Positions 1-8,316 are shown, counted from the stretch's first letter. The stretch is 64,000 bases of DNA from Acidobacteria bacterium AB60 (GCA_008682415.1 VANK01000019.1:1-64000); one strand, 5' to 3'. Notes: a model not told the origin generated them from the sequence alone. Made by a program: numbers and translations.

Positions 1-41
1 GGCTTGGGGGTGGTTGAGAGGGCTGAGGGGTGGAGGGGTGG

Positions 42-214
42 AAGAGCAAAGGCAAGAACAACTGCGGGTTCTTCGACTGCGCCGGTGCTGCGCACCGGCT
101 TCGCTCAGAATGACAGGGGTTGGGGGGTGGTGAAAGAGCAAAAGGCAAGAGCAACTGCGGGTTCTTCGACTACGCCGGTGCTGCGCACCGGCTTCGCTCA
201 GAATGACAGGGGTT
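42..214. repeat. Tandem intergenic repeat, two copies (42-121 and 134-214)
   Basis: Two near-identical copies of about 80 bases lie side by side, differing by a few substitutions and one inserted A. Each contains a perfect 8-bp inverted repeat with a 3-base loop, gccggtgc-tgc-gcaccggc, at 81-99 and 174-192. Each ends in a run reading ttcgctcagaatgacagggg. The copies do not encode a recognisable protein, and the rest of 1-317 is G-rich sequence without a gene. They look like a dispersed intergenic hairpin element, but no further copy was seen in this window. Confidence 0.75.
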
Positions 215-317
215 TAGGGGCGACAGGGTTTGGGGGTGGATGAGAGGGCTTGATTGGGTGGGATTTGGTCCCGGGAATCGGGGGGTTCGTCACACTTCCG
301 GCGGAAAGGCGGCGATC

Positions 318-359
318 TACGAAGATCTTCGTTGACATTTACGAAAGGCTTCGTATAAG
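318..359 (+). promoter_or_regulatory. Promoter with two BlaI-type operators
   Basis: A sigma70-like promoter is visible: -35 TTGACA at 332-337, a 16-base spacer and -10 TATAAG at 354-359. Two dyads with the same half-sites cover it: TACGAA-gatc-TTCGTT at 318-333 and TACGAA-aggc-TTCGTA at 340-355, offset by 22 bases (about two helical turns). One covers the edge of the -35 and the other fills the spacer up to the -10. This is what autorepression by the BlaI-like product of the next gene would need. The expected RNA start is only about 6 bases before the ATG at 372. Confidence 0.75.
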
Positions 360-371
360 GTCGGTTCCATC

Positions 372-827
372 ATGACGACTTTGTCCAGTTCGATTCCACG
401 ACCAACGGAGGCAGAGCTTGAGCTGCTGCGGGTGCTGTGGGAGAAGGAGCCGGCGACGGTGCGGGAGATCTGCGATGAGCTGAACCGCGAGCGCGCGTTC
501 GGCTACACGACCGTGCTGAAGCTTCTGCAGATCATGCATACGAAGGGACTGGTGCTGCGCGAGGAGTCGGGGCGCGCGCACCTGTACCGCTCCGCGATCT
601 CCCAGGACGCGATGCAGAGCCGCTTTCTTCGCGATCTGAGTGTCCGGCTGTTCTCCGGTTCGGCCGCGCAGCTGGCGATTCATGCTCTGGCGATGGAGCC
701 GGCATCGCCTGCCGAACTGGATGAGATCCGGGCGCTGCTCGAGAAGCGTTCGTCGTCCCCGTCCGGGGGGGAGGCCTCCCTCACCCCCAGTATCCGACCC
801 AGCCGCAACCGCGAGGAGCAGCCATGA
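372..827 (+). CDS. BlaI/MecI-family transcriptional repressor
   Basis: A 151-residue winged-helix repressor of the BlaI/MecI family. The N-terminal half carries the DNA-binding part: PTEAELELLRVLWEKEPATV followed by the recognition-helix region GYTTVLKLLQIMHTKGLV. The C-terminal half is the dimerisation part. In this family the repressor is cut or released when a partner M56 membrane protease is activated, and it usually controls its own operon. That fits here: the stop codon overlaps the start of an M56 gene by 4 bases, and two matching dyads cover the promoter. The last ~30 residues (from about 122) are Ser/Pro/Arg-rich and probably disordered. The signal it answers to is unknown; no beta-lactamase gene is adjacent. 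Confidence 0.9.
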   Translation: MTTLSSSIPRPTEAELELLRVLWEKEPATVREICDELNRERAFGYTTVLKLLQIMHTKGLVLREESGRAHLYRSAISQDAMQSRFLRDLSVRLFSGSAAQLAIHALAMEPASPAELDEIRALLEKRSSSPSGGEASLTPSIRPSRNREEQP

Positions 828-2737
828 CCCACCTTCTTCCCTCAATCGCCTGGACGCTGATTCATTTCTGCTGGGAGGCCGCGGCGATTGCCGCGGTGTA
901 CGGCGCGTCGAGCCTGCTGCTCAGCCGCCGTTCCAGCAACGCGCGCTACACGGCGGCGCTGACGGCGCTGCTTTTGATGATGAGTTCGGCGCTGGTGACC
1001 TTCGGGTTGGAGCTTCGCGCCAACGGTGCTTTCGCGAGGGAGGCGGGCACGGCACGGCAGACCGCGGCTCCCGCGGCGATGGCGAAGCCGGAGGCGGGGC
1101 CGCACCCTTTCGTTCCAGCAGCATCGGCCATCTCGCAGGATGCTGCGCTCCCGTCGCTGCCAGCGTTGTTGCCGTGGATTGACGGATTCTGGCTGGTGGG
1201 CGTGTTCGCGCTCTCGCTTCGGAGCCTGGGCGGGTGGTGGCTGATCCGGCGGCTGAGCGCCTCGGCCAGCACGGCGGTTCCGGCGGAGACGATGGCCAGC
1301 TTCAAGCGCATCGCGGCGACGCTGGGCATCAAGCGCGGGGTGGTTCTGGCCATCAGCGGCGCGGTCTCGGGTCCGGCGACGGTGGGGGTGCTGCGGGCCA
1401 CGGTCCTGCTGCCGCTGTGCGCGCTTACCTCGCTGAGCGCGGATGAGCTGGAGATGGTGTTTGCGCACGAACTGGCGCACGTACGGCGGGCCGACTTTTT
1501 CTGGAACCTGATCCAGACGTTCGCGGAGACGGTGTTCTTTTTTCACCCGGCGGTGTGGTGGATTGGGGGATGCTTGCGCAATGAGCGGGAGCTGTGCTGC
1601 GACGATCTGGCGTTGAAGATCTGCCCCAACCCGGTGACCTATGCGCGCGCGCTGTTCCGGCTGGAGGAGCAGCGGGTGCGGCAGCCGCGCCTGGCGATGG
1701 CTCTGGATGGCAATGGCTCCCGCTCCACGCTGCGGTTGCGCATCCTGCGCATCCTGGGAGAACCGGTGGCGCACATGACGCATACGCCGTCGCGCGCGTT
1801 TTCGATCTCGGTGGCCGTGGCAGGACTGATGCTGCTGGTACTGCCCACATCGCAGGTTCTGGCCAGCATGCATCCGGCGGCCAAGGCCAAGGCGGCGGTG
1901 GCGATGGCCTCGCCGCGGCTGGCGGCACTGATGCCGCAGGAGGCCGCACCGGAGCCCGCGCGGCCAGCGGCTCCCTCAGCGCCGGCGCGGCCGGCGGTGA
2001 CAGTGACACCTTCTCCGGCCGTAGTGACGGTGACGCCCGCAGCGCCGGTGACGGTGGCCCCGGTGATGCCCGCTGCGCCCGCGGCGACGATGGAAGTTGC
2101 GCCTGTCGTGGCGTCGACGATGGTTTTCACGGATGTCGTTACGGATTCGCAGGACGCTCCGGCGGGGGATCAAAAGCCCTCCGCGGGGGAGCGCTTCTCG
2201 GGGCACTCCACCTATATTGACCGGATGCGCGCGGCGGGGTACGACGTAGACCTGGACAAGTATCTTGCCATGAAGGTCCAGGGCGTAACGCCGGAGTACG
2301 CGGCGGCGATGAACAAGCTGGATTTTGGGAAGCTGAGCGCCGATGACCTGGTGGCGTGCAAGATCCAGGGCGTGGACCCGGCGGTGATTGCCGAGATGAA
2401 GAAGCAGGGCCTGGACGTGAAGAACGTTCACGATGCCATCTCGTACAAGATCTTCTCGGTGACGCCCGAGTTCATTGGCGGCATGAAGGCGGCGGGGTTC
2501 GGCGATCTCTCGAGCAAGCAGCTGGTGAGCCTGCGCGTGCAGGGCGTGACGCCGGAGTATGCGCGGTCGATCACGCAGCAGTTTCCCGGGGCGACGGTGG
2601 ATGACGTGATCAAGACGAAGATCTTCGGCATCGACGCGAACTTCATCGCTTCGGCCAAGTCGCACGGGTTCGGCAACCTGTCGCTGGACAAGCTGGTGAA
2701 GCTGCGGATCTCCGGCCTGCTGGACGACGAGAAGTAA
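824..2737 (+). CDS. M56 (BlaR1-type) membrane metalloprotease with C-terminal repeat domain
   Basis: A 637-residue integral membrane protease. Hydrophobic segments lie near residues 5-33, 42-64, 112-138 and 326-347. The zinc site is HELAH (His215, Glu216, His219), followed by the conserved NERELCCDD near 253-261. Known BlaR1/MecR1 proteins sense beta-lactams with a C-terminal penicillin-binding domain. Here that domain is absent. Instead there is an Ala/Pro/Val-rich linker (about 350-450) and then six units of about 28 residues with a pattern like KIxGVTPEYIxxMxxxGF. The same unit builds the secreted protein encoded just downstream. By analogy the protease would cut the upstream repressor after the exported repeat domain receives a signal; this is inference. 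Confidence 0.88.
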   Translation: MTHLLPSIAWTLIHFCWEAAAIAAVYGASSLLLSRRSSNARYTAALTALLLMMSSALVTFGLELRANGAFAREAGTARQTAAPAAMAKPEAGPHPFVPAASAISQDAALPSLPALLPWIDGFWLVGVFALSLRSLGGWWLIRRLSASASTAVPAETMASFKRIAATLGIKRGVVLAISGAVSGPATVGVLRATVLLPLCALTSLSADELEMVFAHELAHVRRADFFWNLIQTFAETVFFFHPAVWWIGGCLRNERELCCDDLALKICPNPVTYARALFRLEEQRVRQPRLAMALDGNGSRSTLRLRILRILGEPVAHMTHTPSRAFSISVAVAGLMLLVLPTSQVLASMHPAAKAKAAVAMASPRLAALMPQEAAPEPARPAAPSAPARPAVTVTPSPAVVTVTPAAPVTVAPVMPAAPAATMEVAPVVASTMVFTDVVTDSQDAPAGDQKPSAGERFSGHSTYIDRMRAAGYDVDLDKYLAMKVQGVTPEYAAAMNKLDFGKLSADDLVACKIQGVDPAVIAEMKKQGLDVKNVHDAISYKIFSVTPEFIGGMKAAGFGDLSSKQLVSLRVQGVTPEYARSITQQFPGATVDDVIKTKIFGIDANFIASAKSHGFGNLSLDKLVKLRISGLLDDEK

Positions 2738-2821
2738 ATCCCTTCAACGACGCGCGCTCTCCGCTGCGGAATCATTGGCTCCGCGGTGCGGGAGAGCCGC
2801 GCCTTCGCACAGGAGAACCTC

Positions 2822-3619
2822 ATGGCTCTGCTTCGTTTTCTGGCTCTGGCCACGACGATCGGCCTCTCGCGGCTGGCACTGCCGGCAGCACCGCTGGAAC
2901 CTCTTCACGCGCGCTGCTCGATCGGCCCGAGCGAGAGCGAACAGCCGGGGGCATTCCGCATCCGCGTGTATGAGGGGGATGAGGACTGCTTTGACGGGCG
3001 GCACTGCGACTCGAACTTCAACCACGATCCGTTCACACGTCTGACGGGGATTACGCGCTCCGATCTCTCCCGCAACGGCGCGCAGCTGACGGCGACGCTG
3101 GCGGCGGAGGCGGGCACCTTTACCTGCAGCGGGAGGGTGATGGACGGGGTGCTGCACGGCAACGCGGTGTTTACGCCGGATGCCGCGTTTGTGGAGCGGA
3201 TGGAGAAGATGGGCTTCTCCGGCTACACCTCAGAAAAGCTGGAGGCTTATGCCTTCCTGAATGTGGAGAGCGCCTGGGTGCACGGTCTGCAGCAGACGGG
3301 CGTGAAGGGCATGACGGGGGACAACCTGCTGGCCATGCGCATCTTCAATGTGGAGCCCGCGTACATTGCGAGCATCACGGCGTTGGGGTATCCGATGCCG
3401 GATGCGGATAAGCTGATCGCGTTCCGGGTGCACAAGGTGGATCCCGAGGAGGTCCGGCAGATTCGCGCGCTGGGCTACCAGCCGTCGCTTGATGACCTGA
3501 TCCAGATCCGGATCTTTCATGTCACGCCGGAGTTCATCCGGAGGATGCAGGGGCGGGGGTTCAAGGATCTGACGCTGGCGAAGCTGGTGCAGATCAAGAT
3601 TTTCAAGCTGGATGAGTGA
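2822..3619 (+). CDS. Secreted protein with five VTPEF-type repeats
   Basis: A 265-residue protein starting at the ATG that follows AGGAG (2811-2815). The N-terminus MALLRFLALATTIGLSRLA is a signal peptide. Residues ~25-115 are a small domain with a possible disulfide (DEDCFDGRHCDSNF). Residues ~120-265 are five units of about 28 residues, the last two containing IRIFHVTPEFIRRMQGRGF and LAKLVQIKIFKLDE. The same repeat forms the C-terminus of the M56 protease upstream, so the two exported repeat regions could meet in the periplasm. I do not recognise a named family and assign no biochemical function. A strong hairpin overlaps the stop codon. Confidence 0.8.
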   Translation: MALLRFLALATTIGLSRLALPAAPLEPLHARCSIGPSESEQPGAFRIRVYEGDEDCFDGRHCDSNFNHDPFTRLTGITRSDLSRNGAQLTATLAAEAGTFTCSGRVMDGVLHGNAVFTPDAAFVERMEKMGFSGYTSEKLEAYAFLNVESAWVHGLQQTGVKGMTGDNLLAMRIFNVEPAYIASITALGYPMPDADKLIAFRVHKVDPEEVRQIRALGYQPSLDDLIQIRIFHVTPEFIRRMQGRGFKDLTLAKLVQIKIFKLDE

Positions 3620-3647
3620 GCTCTGCCGACGAGAGCCGGCAGAGCTC
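3618..3647. terminator. Hairpin between convergent genes
   Basis: A perfect 11-bp inverted repeat, GAGCTCTGCCG at 3618-3628 and CGGCAGAGCTC at 3637-3647, overlaps the stop codon of the repeat-protein gene. No long T tract follows on either strand. It sits between two convergent genes (stops at 3619 and 3667) and could serve both. Confidence 0.55.
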
Positions 3648-3659
3648 AGGGAACAGGGG

Positions 3660-3680
3660 TCAGTGATCAGTGGTCAGCTG
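3660..3680. repeat. Period-7 short tandem repeat (TCAGTGA-like, 3 units)
   Basis: Three 7-base units TCAGTGA, TCAGTGG and TCAGCTG. The second unit supplies the stop codon (complement of TCA at 3667-3669) of the epimerase-like gene. Confidence 0.6.
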
Positions 3681-4599
3681 CTTCCAGCGCAGCGGGGAGG
3701 GCCTGGTCGAGGGTTGGCCCTGCGAAGTGGAAGCCGGCGTCGAGGAGGCGCTGGGGGAGGACGCGGGCGCTGGAGAGCAGGGTTTCGTCGGCCATGGGTC
3801 CGAGGGCCAGGCGCAGGGCGAAGGCGGGTGCGCGGAGGAAGGCCGGGCGGTGCAGGGCGCGCGCCAACGCGCGGGTGAACTCGGCGTTGGTGACCGGATG
3901 GGGCGCGACGATGTTGAAGGGGCCGGCGAGGTGGGGCGCCCGTAACAGGAAGAGCACGGCCTGCACGAGGTCGGGCATGCCGATCCAGCTGATCCACTGA
4001 CGTCCGCTGCCGAGGGGGCCGCCCAGTCCAAGGCGGAAGAGGGGCGTCATCTTTCCAAGGGCGCCGGCTCCGGCGCTGAGGACCACGCCGAAGCGGAGAT
4101 GGACGACGCGGATTCCGGCATCGCGTGCGGGCTGAGCCGCGGCTTCCCAGTCGCGGCACAGGTCGGCCAGGAAGCCGTTGCCGGGGGGAGAGTCCTCGTT
4201 GAGGACCTCGTCGGCGCGGTTTCCATAGATCCCGGTGGCGGAGGCGACCAGCATGACCGCAGGGGGCTGGGGGAGCGCGGCCAGGGCGCGGGCGAGGTTG
4301 CGGGTGGTGGCGACGCGGCTCTCGCGGATCTCGCGACGATAGGCGGCGTTCCAGCGGTGGGCGGCGACGTTGGCGCCGGAGAGATGAATTGCCGCGGAAA
4401 AACCTTTTCTGAATTTTTCGTCATCTAATGCGCTTTTTCCGTCCCATTGCATCTCACAACAGTGTGCTGAAGGACGACGCACCAGCTGAACGACCCCAGT
4501 GCCGGCCTCGCGCAGAGCTTCCTTCAGGGCCGATCCCAACATCCCAGACGCACCGCTGATCAGCACCGTTTCGGTTGTATATGTGTTGTTCTGTGTCAT
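3667..4599 (-). CDS. TIGR01777-family NAD(P)-binding epimerase-like protein
   Basis: A 310-residue protein of the extended SDR/epimerase superfamily, TIGR01777 (YfcH) type. The nucleotide-binding motif is LISGASGMLGSAL near residues 13-25. Other family features are AIHLSGANVAAHRW, VLVASATGIYG, FGVVLSAGAGALGKM and a C-terminal domain containing FLRAPAFALRLALG. The substrate of the family is not settled. The start at 4599 has no obvious ribosome binding site. The N-terminal coding region (about 4390-4560) is visibly less GC-rich than the rest. It is transcribed away from the XRE-cupin gene, and its stop codon lies inside a period-7 repeat at 3660-3680. Confidence 0.85.
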   Translation of the reverse strand: MTQNNTYTTETVLISGASGMLGSALKEALREAGTGVVQLVRRPSAHCCEMQWDGKSALDDEKFRKGFSAAIHLSGANVAAHRWNAAYRREIRESRVATTRNLARALAALPQPPAVMLVASATGIYGNRADEVLNEDSPPGNGFLADLCRDWEAAAQPARDAGIRVVHLRFGVVLSAGAGALGKMTPLFRLGLGGPLGSGRQWISWIGMPDLVQAVLFLLRAPHLAGPFNIVAPHPVTNAEFTRALARALHRPAFLRAPAFALRLALGPMADETLLSSARVLPQRLLDAGFHFAGPTLDQALPAALEAADH

Positions 4600-4676
4600 C
4601 AGAAAACTCGCTTCATCGCGTCACATGAGTTGGCCCATGCTCGTCGGGCTTTGGTAACATAAGAACAGTTTTTGAT

Positions 4677-4696
4677 CTGGGCAAACATTCGCCCAG
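4677..4696. promoter_or_regulatory. Inverted repeat upstream of the XRE-cupin gene
   Basis: CTGGGC-aaacattc-GCCCAG is a perfect 6-bp dyad with an 8-base spacer, 28 bases before the XRE-cupin start codon and just after an A/T-rich stretch (4650-4675). Position and symmetry suit an operator, possibly for autoregulation. This is inference from position only. Confidence 0.45.
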
Positions 4697-4724
4697 TGTT
4701 CCCACCCAAACGGAGGGATTCCCC

Positions 4725-5465
4725 ATGTCGGATATGGCGTCAACCGTTTCCAAAGAATCAACCCAGAAGACCCAGGTGGACACAGAAACCACTGAGCGCT
4801 TCATTGCAGAAAAGCACATAGGCGAGCGTATCAAGCGTCTGCGCTTGAAGAAGTCGATGGGCCTGGTGGAGCTTGGCAGGCACACGGGACTTTCGGCGAG
4901 CTTCCTGTCGCAGCTGGAGACCGGACGCGTGGTGCCGACGCTCCGGAACCTGGCGCGCATTGCGATGGTGTTTTCGAAGGACCTGTCGTATTTCTTCGAA
5001 GCCGAGCCGCAGGCGATGTTCCGCGTGCACCGCCGCAAAGAGCGGGTGCGGATGCCGCAGACGGGGGTGGACTCGCCCACGTACTTCTTCGAGAGCCTGG
5101 GCTACATGGTACCGGATCGCCACATGGATCCGTACTTTGCGGAGTTTATCCCGCTGGCGGCGAACCAGGAGCCGAAGGCGCACATGCACCCCGGGTACGA
5201 ATTTCTCTATGTGCTGGACGGGGAGCTGAGCCTGCAACACGGCGAAAACCGCTGCACGCTGGAGGCGGGGGATGCGGTGTACTTCGACTCGACGACCGCG
5301 CATTCCTACGTGTGTAACGGAGCCAAGCCCGCAAGCGCTTTGATTGTGACCATGCACCAGCCTCTTCCGGTGCAGGCAGGCGTGCCGGTGCGGCCGGTGG
5401 CAGCGGCGGGGGTACCCCGGCCGATGACCATGCCTTCGGCGATGAGCCTCACGGATCGTCGCTAG
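4725..5465 (+). CDS. XRE-family regulator with C-terminal cupin domain
   Basis: A 246-residue transcription factor. The helix-turn-helix spans about residues 30-90: IGERIKRLRLKKSMGLVELG then GLSASFLSQLETGRVVPTL. A cupin fold follows at about 145-225, with the metal/ligand-type motif HMHPGYEFLYVLDGELSLQ and a second motif near GDAVYFDSTTAHSY. Proteins of this build usually sense a small molecule in the cupin barrel. The ATG at 4725 follows GGAGGG (4712-4717) at good spacing. The gene stands alone, divergent from the epimerase gene. Neither its ligand nor its targets can be read from the sequence. Confidence 0.88.
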   Translation: MSDMASTVSKESTQKTQVDTETTERFIAEKHIGERIKRLRLKKSMGLVELGRHTGLSASFLSQLETGRVVPTLRNLARIAMVFSKDLSYFFEAEPQAMFRVHRRKERVRMPQTGVDSPTYFFESLGYMVPDRHMDPYFAEFIPLAANQEPKAHMHPGYEFLYVLDGELSLQHGENRCTLEAGDAVYFDSTTAHSYVCNGAKPASALIVTMHQPLPVQAGVPVRPVAAAGVPRPMTMPSAMSLTDRR

Positions 5466-5563
5466 CGCGTTTCGCAGTTGACGCGCGTACTGCCGAGCGA
5501 GACGGCACGTACATCGTCGCCCCTCCTCCACGGCATCTGACATCAAGAGCCGGGAGGAGATGG

Positions 5564-6715
5564 ATGGAGCGGCGCTCAACGGCGAGCGAACGGATTGCTG
5601 TTTTCTTCGTTGTCCTGGTCATTGCCACATTCTCTGCTTTGCTCCTCCCCCAGGAGCTTCGGCCTGGCAGGTCGGCCAATGTTGCCAACGGTAGAGCGGT
5701 GTATGACGGCGGCTGCATTGTGTGTCATGGAGCCGACGGGAAGGGTGCGCCGGAGACGTCGGCCGGATTCCGGCGCCCCGGCACGTTTCCGGATTTCACG
5801 AGCTGCGACCAGACGACGCCGGAGCCAGACGCCAACTGGAAGGCGGTGATCGTGCATGGGGGCCCGCACCGCGGGTTCTCGCCGATCATGCCGGCGTTCG
5901 GGCAACTGCTGGCGGACCGCGATATCGACGACGTGATCGCGTACCTGCGGGGGTTTTGCGCGAACAACACGCGGCGCCACTGGCCGCGCGGGGAGCTGAA
6001 TCTGCCGCGAGCGATCGTGACGGAGAAGGCGTTTCCGGAGGACGAGCTGGTGGTGACGACCGCGGCCAATGCCAGCGGGGCTCCGGGGTACGAGACGCAC
6101 TTCATCCACGAGCAGAGCTTCGGGCCGTTCGACCAGATTGAAATCGACGCGCCGTGGATCCTGCAGGACCAAAACCACAGTTATGCCAGCCATGTGGGCG
6201 ACATGACGTTCGGGCTGAAGCACGTGCTGTTTTCGAGCCTGCGGACGGGGTCGATCTTCGCGCTGCAAGGGGGCATTCTGCCGCCTACGGGAAGCACGAA
6301 GCTGGGGGGCAACGGGACGACGGTGTTCGAGCCGTTCGCGGCGTTCGACCAGCTGTTTCCGACGAACACGTGGGTGCAACTGCAGATGGGAGCGGATCTG
6401 CCGCGGCATCCAAAGATCACGCCGCAGAGCCTGTTCGGGAATATCGCGGTGGGGCAGACGATTGCGGGCGATCACCGGCTGGGCCGGCAGTGGTCGCCGA
6501 TGGTGGAGTTTGTTGCCGCGCGCGATCTTCAGGACGGGGCCAAGACGGACTGGGATGTGCTTCCGGAGATGCAGGTGACGCTGAGCCCGCGGCAGCATAT
6601 CCGGGCCAATGTGGGGGTGCGGACGCCGTTCACGGATACGGCGGGGCGGTCGCCGCAGGTTGAGTTCTATGTGCTGTGGGATTGGGCGGACGGCAAGTTC
6701 TGGGAGGGCTGGTGA
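5564..6715 (+). CDS. Cytochrome c fused to a putative outer-membrane beta-barrel
   Basis: A 383-residue exported protein. A hydrophobic export segment (residues 11-28) is followed by a class I cytochrome c domain with CIVCH (Cys51-His55) and a probable axial Met in GFSPIMPAFGQLL. After about residue 135 come roughly 250 residues of alternating polar/hydrophobic, aromatic-rich strands (TFGLKHVLFSS, SIFALQGGILPPTG, WVQLQMGADLP, QVEFYVLWDW) ending in Trp. This resembles outer-membrane barrels of the phenol_MetA_deg-like 'transporter' group. The layout, heme domain then barrel in one chain, recalls the Fe(II) oxidase Cyc2, but with a full-size cytochrome domain. GGGAGG precedes the chosen ATG. 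The stop overlaps the next start by one base (TGATG), so the pentaheme cytochrome is translationally coupled. Confidence 0.75.
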   Translation: MERRSTASERIAVFFVVLVIATFSALLLPQELRPGRSANVANGRAVYDGGCIVCHGADGKGAPETSAGFRRPGTFPDFTSCDQTTPEPDANWKAVIVHGGPHRGFSPIMPAFGQLLADRDIDDVIAYLRGFCANNTRRHWPRGELNLPRAIVTEKAFPEDELVVTTAANASGAPGYETHFIHEQSFGPFDQIEIDAPWILQDQNHSYASHVGDMTFGLKHVLFSSLRTGSIFALQGGILPPTGSTKLGGNGTTVFEPFAAFDQLFPTNTWVQLQMGADLPRHPKITPQSLFGNIAVGQTIAGDHRLGRQWSPMVEFVAARDLQDGAKTDWDVLPEMQVTLSPRQHIRANVGVRTPFTDTAGRSPQVEFYVLWDWADGKFWEGW

Positions 6716-8316
6716 TGCGGCGGCTGGTCCTGCTGTTTGCCGTGCTGGCGTGGGTTGCGCCGGGGCGCGCGGCATCGAAGGGCGAGGCGAAGGGGGACTT
6801 TCGCACGTCGGACCGGTGCGTCGCTTGCCACAACGAGCTGAAGACGAAGGAGGGCGAGGACATCTCCATCGGCTTGCAGTGGAGCGCGAGCGTGATGGCG
6901 AATTCGGCGCGCGATCCTTACTGGCAGGGGAGCGTGCGGCGCGAGGCGCTGGATCATCCGGCAGCGACGGCGGATATCGAGAATGAGTGCGCGGCGTGCC
7001 ACATGGAGATGGAGCACCTGATCCGGCGGGATGAAGGGAAGAAGACGCCGGTGTTCTCAAACCTGCGGCAGACGGGAGGTGCGAGCAACGCCGAGGCGGA
7101 GGATGGAGTGTCGTGCTCGGTTTGCCACCAGATCGAGAACCAGGGGCTGGGGGAGCCTGCCACGTACAACGGGGAGGTGGTGATTGCGCCGAGCAGCGAT
7201 CATGTGCATCGCGCGGAGTACGGGCCGTTCGACGTGGATAGCGCGCACCAGCGGGTGATGCAGTCGTCGACGGCGGGCTTTGTGCCGCAGTCCGCGGCGC
7301 ATATCCGCAATGCGGCGCTGTGCGCCACGTGCCATACGCTGATCACGACGGCGCGGGATGAGGCGGGGAATGTGGATGGGAAGCTGCCGGAGCAGATGCC
7401 CTACCAGGAGTGGCAGCACAGCGACTATGCGAGCCGGGAGAGCTGCCAGGACTGCCACATGCCGGCGGTGAACGAGCCGACGCGGATCTCGTCGGTGTAC
7501 GGGCCGGATCGGGTGGGGCTGCACCGCCACGTCTTCGTGGGCGGCAATCTGGTTCTGACGCGCCTGCTGATGGATCACCGGGGAGAACTCGACACCAAGG
7601 CCCAGCCGGAACAACTGCAGTCCGCGCTCGACCGGATCTACCAGTTCCTGAAGACGCAGGCGGCGCGGGTCTCGCTGGAGGGGCTGCAGCAGGACGAGCA
7701 CACGTTGTCGTTCCGGGTGCATGCGGAGAACCTGACGGGGCACAAGCTGCCCACGGCGTTTCCGTCGCGGCGGGTTTGGCTGCACGTTACGGTGCGCGAC
7801 CAGCATGGGAGGATCGTGTTTGAGTCGGGGCATCTGAATCCCGACGGGTCGATCGTGGGGAACGACAACGACGAGGACCCCGGGCGCTTCGAGCCGCACT
7901 ACACGGAGATTACGCGGCCCGACCAGGTGGAGATCTACGAGGACATTCTGAAGGACAATCACGGACACGTGACGACCGGGCTGATCGCGGCGGTGGACTA
8001 TCTCAAGGACAACCGGCTGCTGCCGCGCGGGTTCGACAAGGCGACGGCGGCGCAGGAGATTCGGGTGGTGGGCGCGGCCGCGGACGACCCGAACTTCACG
8101 GGCGGCGGCAGCACCGTGCAGTACCGCATCGACACCGGATCCGCGCAGGGACCGTTCCACGTGGAGGCGGAACTGTGGTATCAGCCGGTGGGGTTCCGGT
8201 GGGCGCACAACTTCGAGCCGTACAAGGCCACGGAGCCGCAGCGATTCGTGCGCTACTTCGACCAGGTTTCCAACCAGTCGGCGGCGCTGCTGGCGAGTGC
8301 CGAAGCCACGCACTGA
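6715..8316 (+). CDS. Pentaheme c-type cytochrome
   Basis: A 533-residue exported multiheme cytochrome with signal peptide MRRLVLLFAVLAWVAPGRA. Five heme-attachment motifs are present: CVACH, CAACH, CSVCH, CATCH and CQDCH, all in the N-terminal ~265 residues. The heme part resembles cytochrome c554-like multiheme proteins. The C-terminal half has no heme motif and contains LTGHKLPTAFPSRRVWLHV, a segment typical of the beta-rich tail of such cytochromes. Its start codon overlaps the stop of the cytochrome-barrel gene, and GGGAGGG lies just upstream inside that gene. The pair probably works as one electron-transfer unit across the periplasm and outer membrane. The convergent gene begins at the very next base after its stop codon. 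Confidence 0.87.
   Translation: MRRLVLLFAVLAWVAPGRAASKGEAKGDFRTSDRCVACHNELKTKEGEDISIGLQWSASVMANSARDPYWQGSVRREALDHPAATADIENECAACHMEMEHLIRRDEGKKTPVFSNLRQTGGASNAEAEDGVSCSVCHQIENQGLGEPATYNGEVVIAPSSDHVHRAEYGPFDVDSAHQRVMQSSTAGFVPQSAAHIRNAALCATCHTLITTARDEAGNVDGKLPEQMPYQEWQHSDYASRESCQDCHMPAVNEPTRISSVYGPDRVGLHRHVFVGGNLVLTRLLMDHRGELDTKAQPEQLQSALDRIYQFLKTQAARVSLEGLQQDEHTLSFRVHAENLTGHKLPTAFPSRRVWLHVTVRDQHGRIVFESGHLNPDGSIVGNDNDEDPGRFEPHYTEITRPDQVEIYEDILKDNHGHVTTGLIAAVDYLKDNRLLPRGFDKATAAQEIRVVGAAADDPNFTGGGSTVQYRIDTGSAQGPFHVEAELWYQPVGFRWAHNFEPYKATEPQRFVRYFDQVSNQSAALLASAEATH

Noticed and set aside
2744..2810. Large imperfect hairpin between the M56 and repeat-protein genes as a terminator
   Set aside because: Arms around GCTCTCC/GGAGAGC pair only with bulges and no T run follows; the two genes are more likely cotranscribed.
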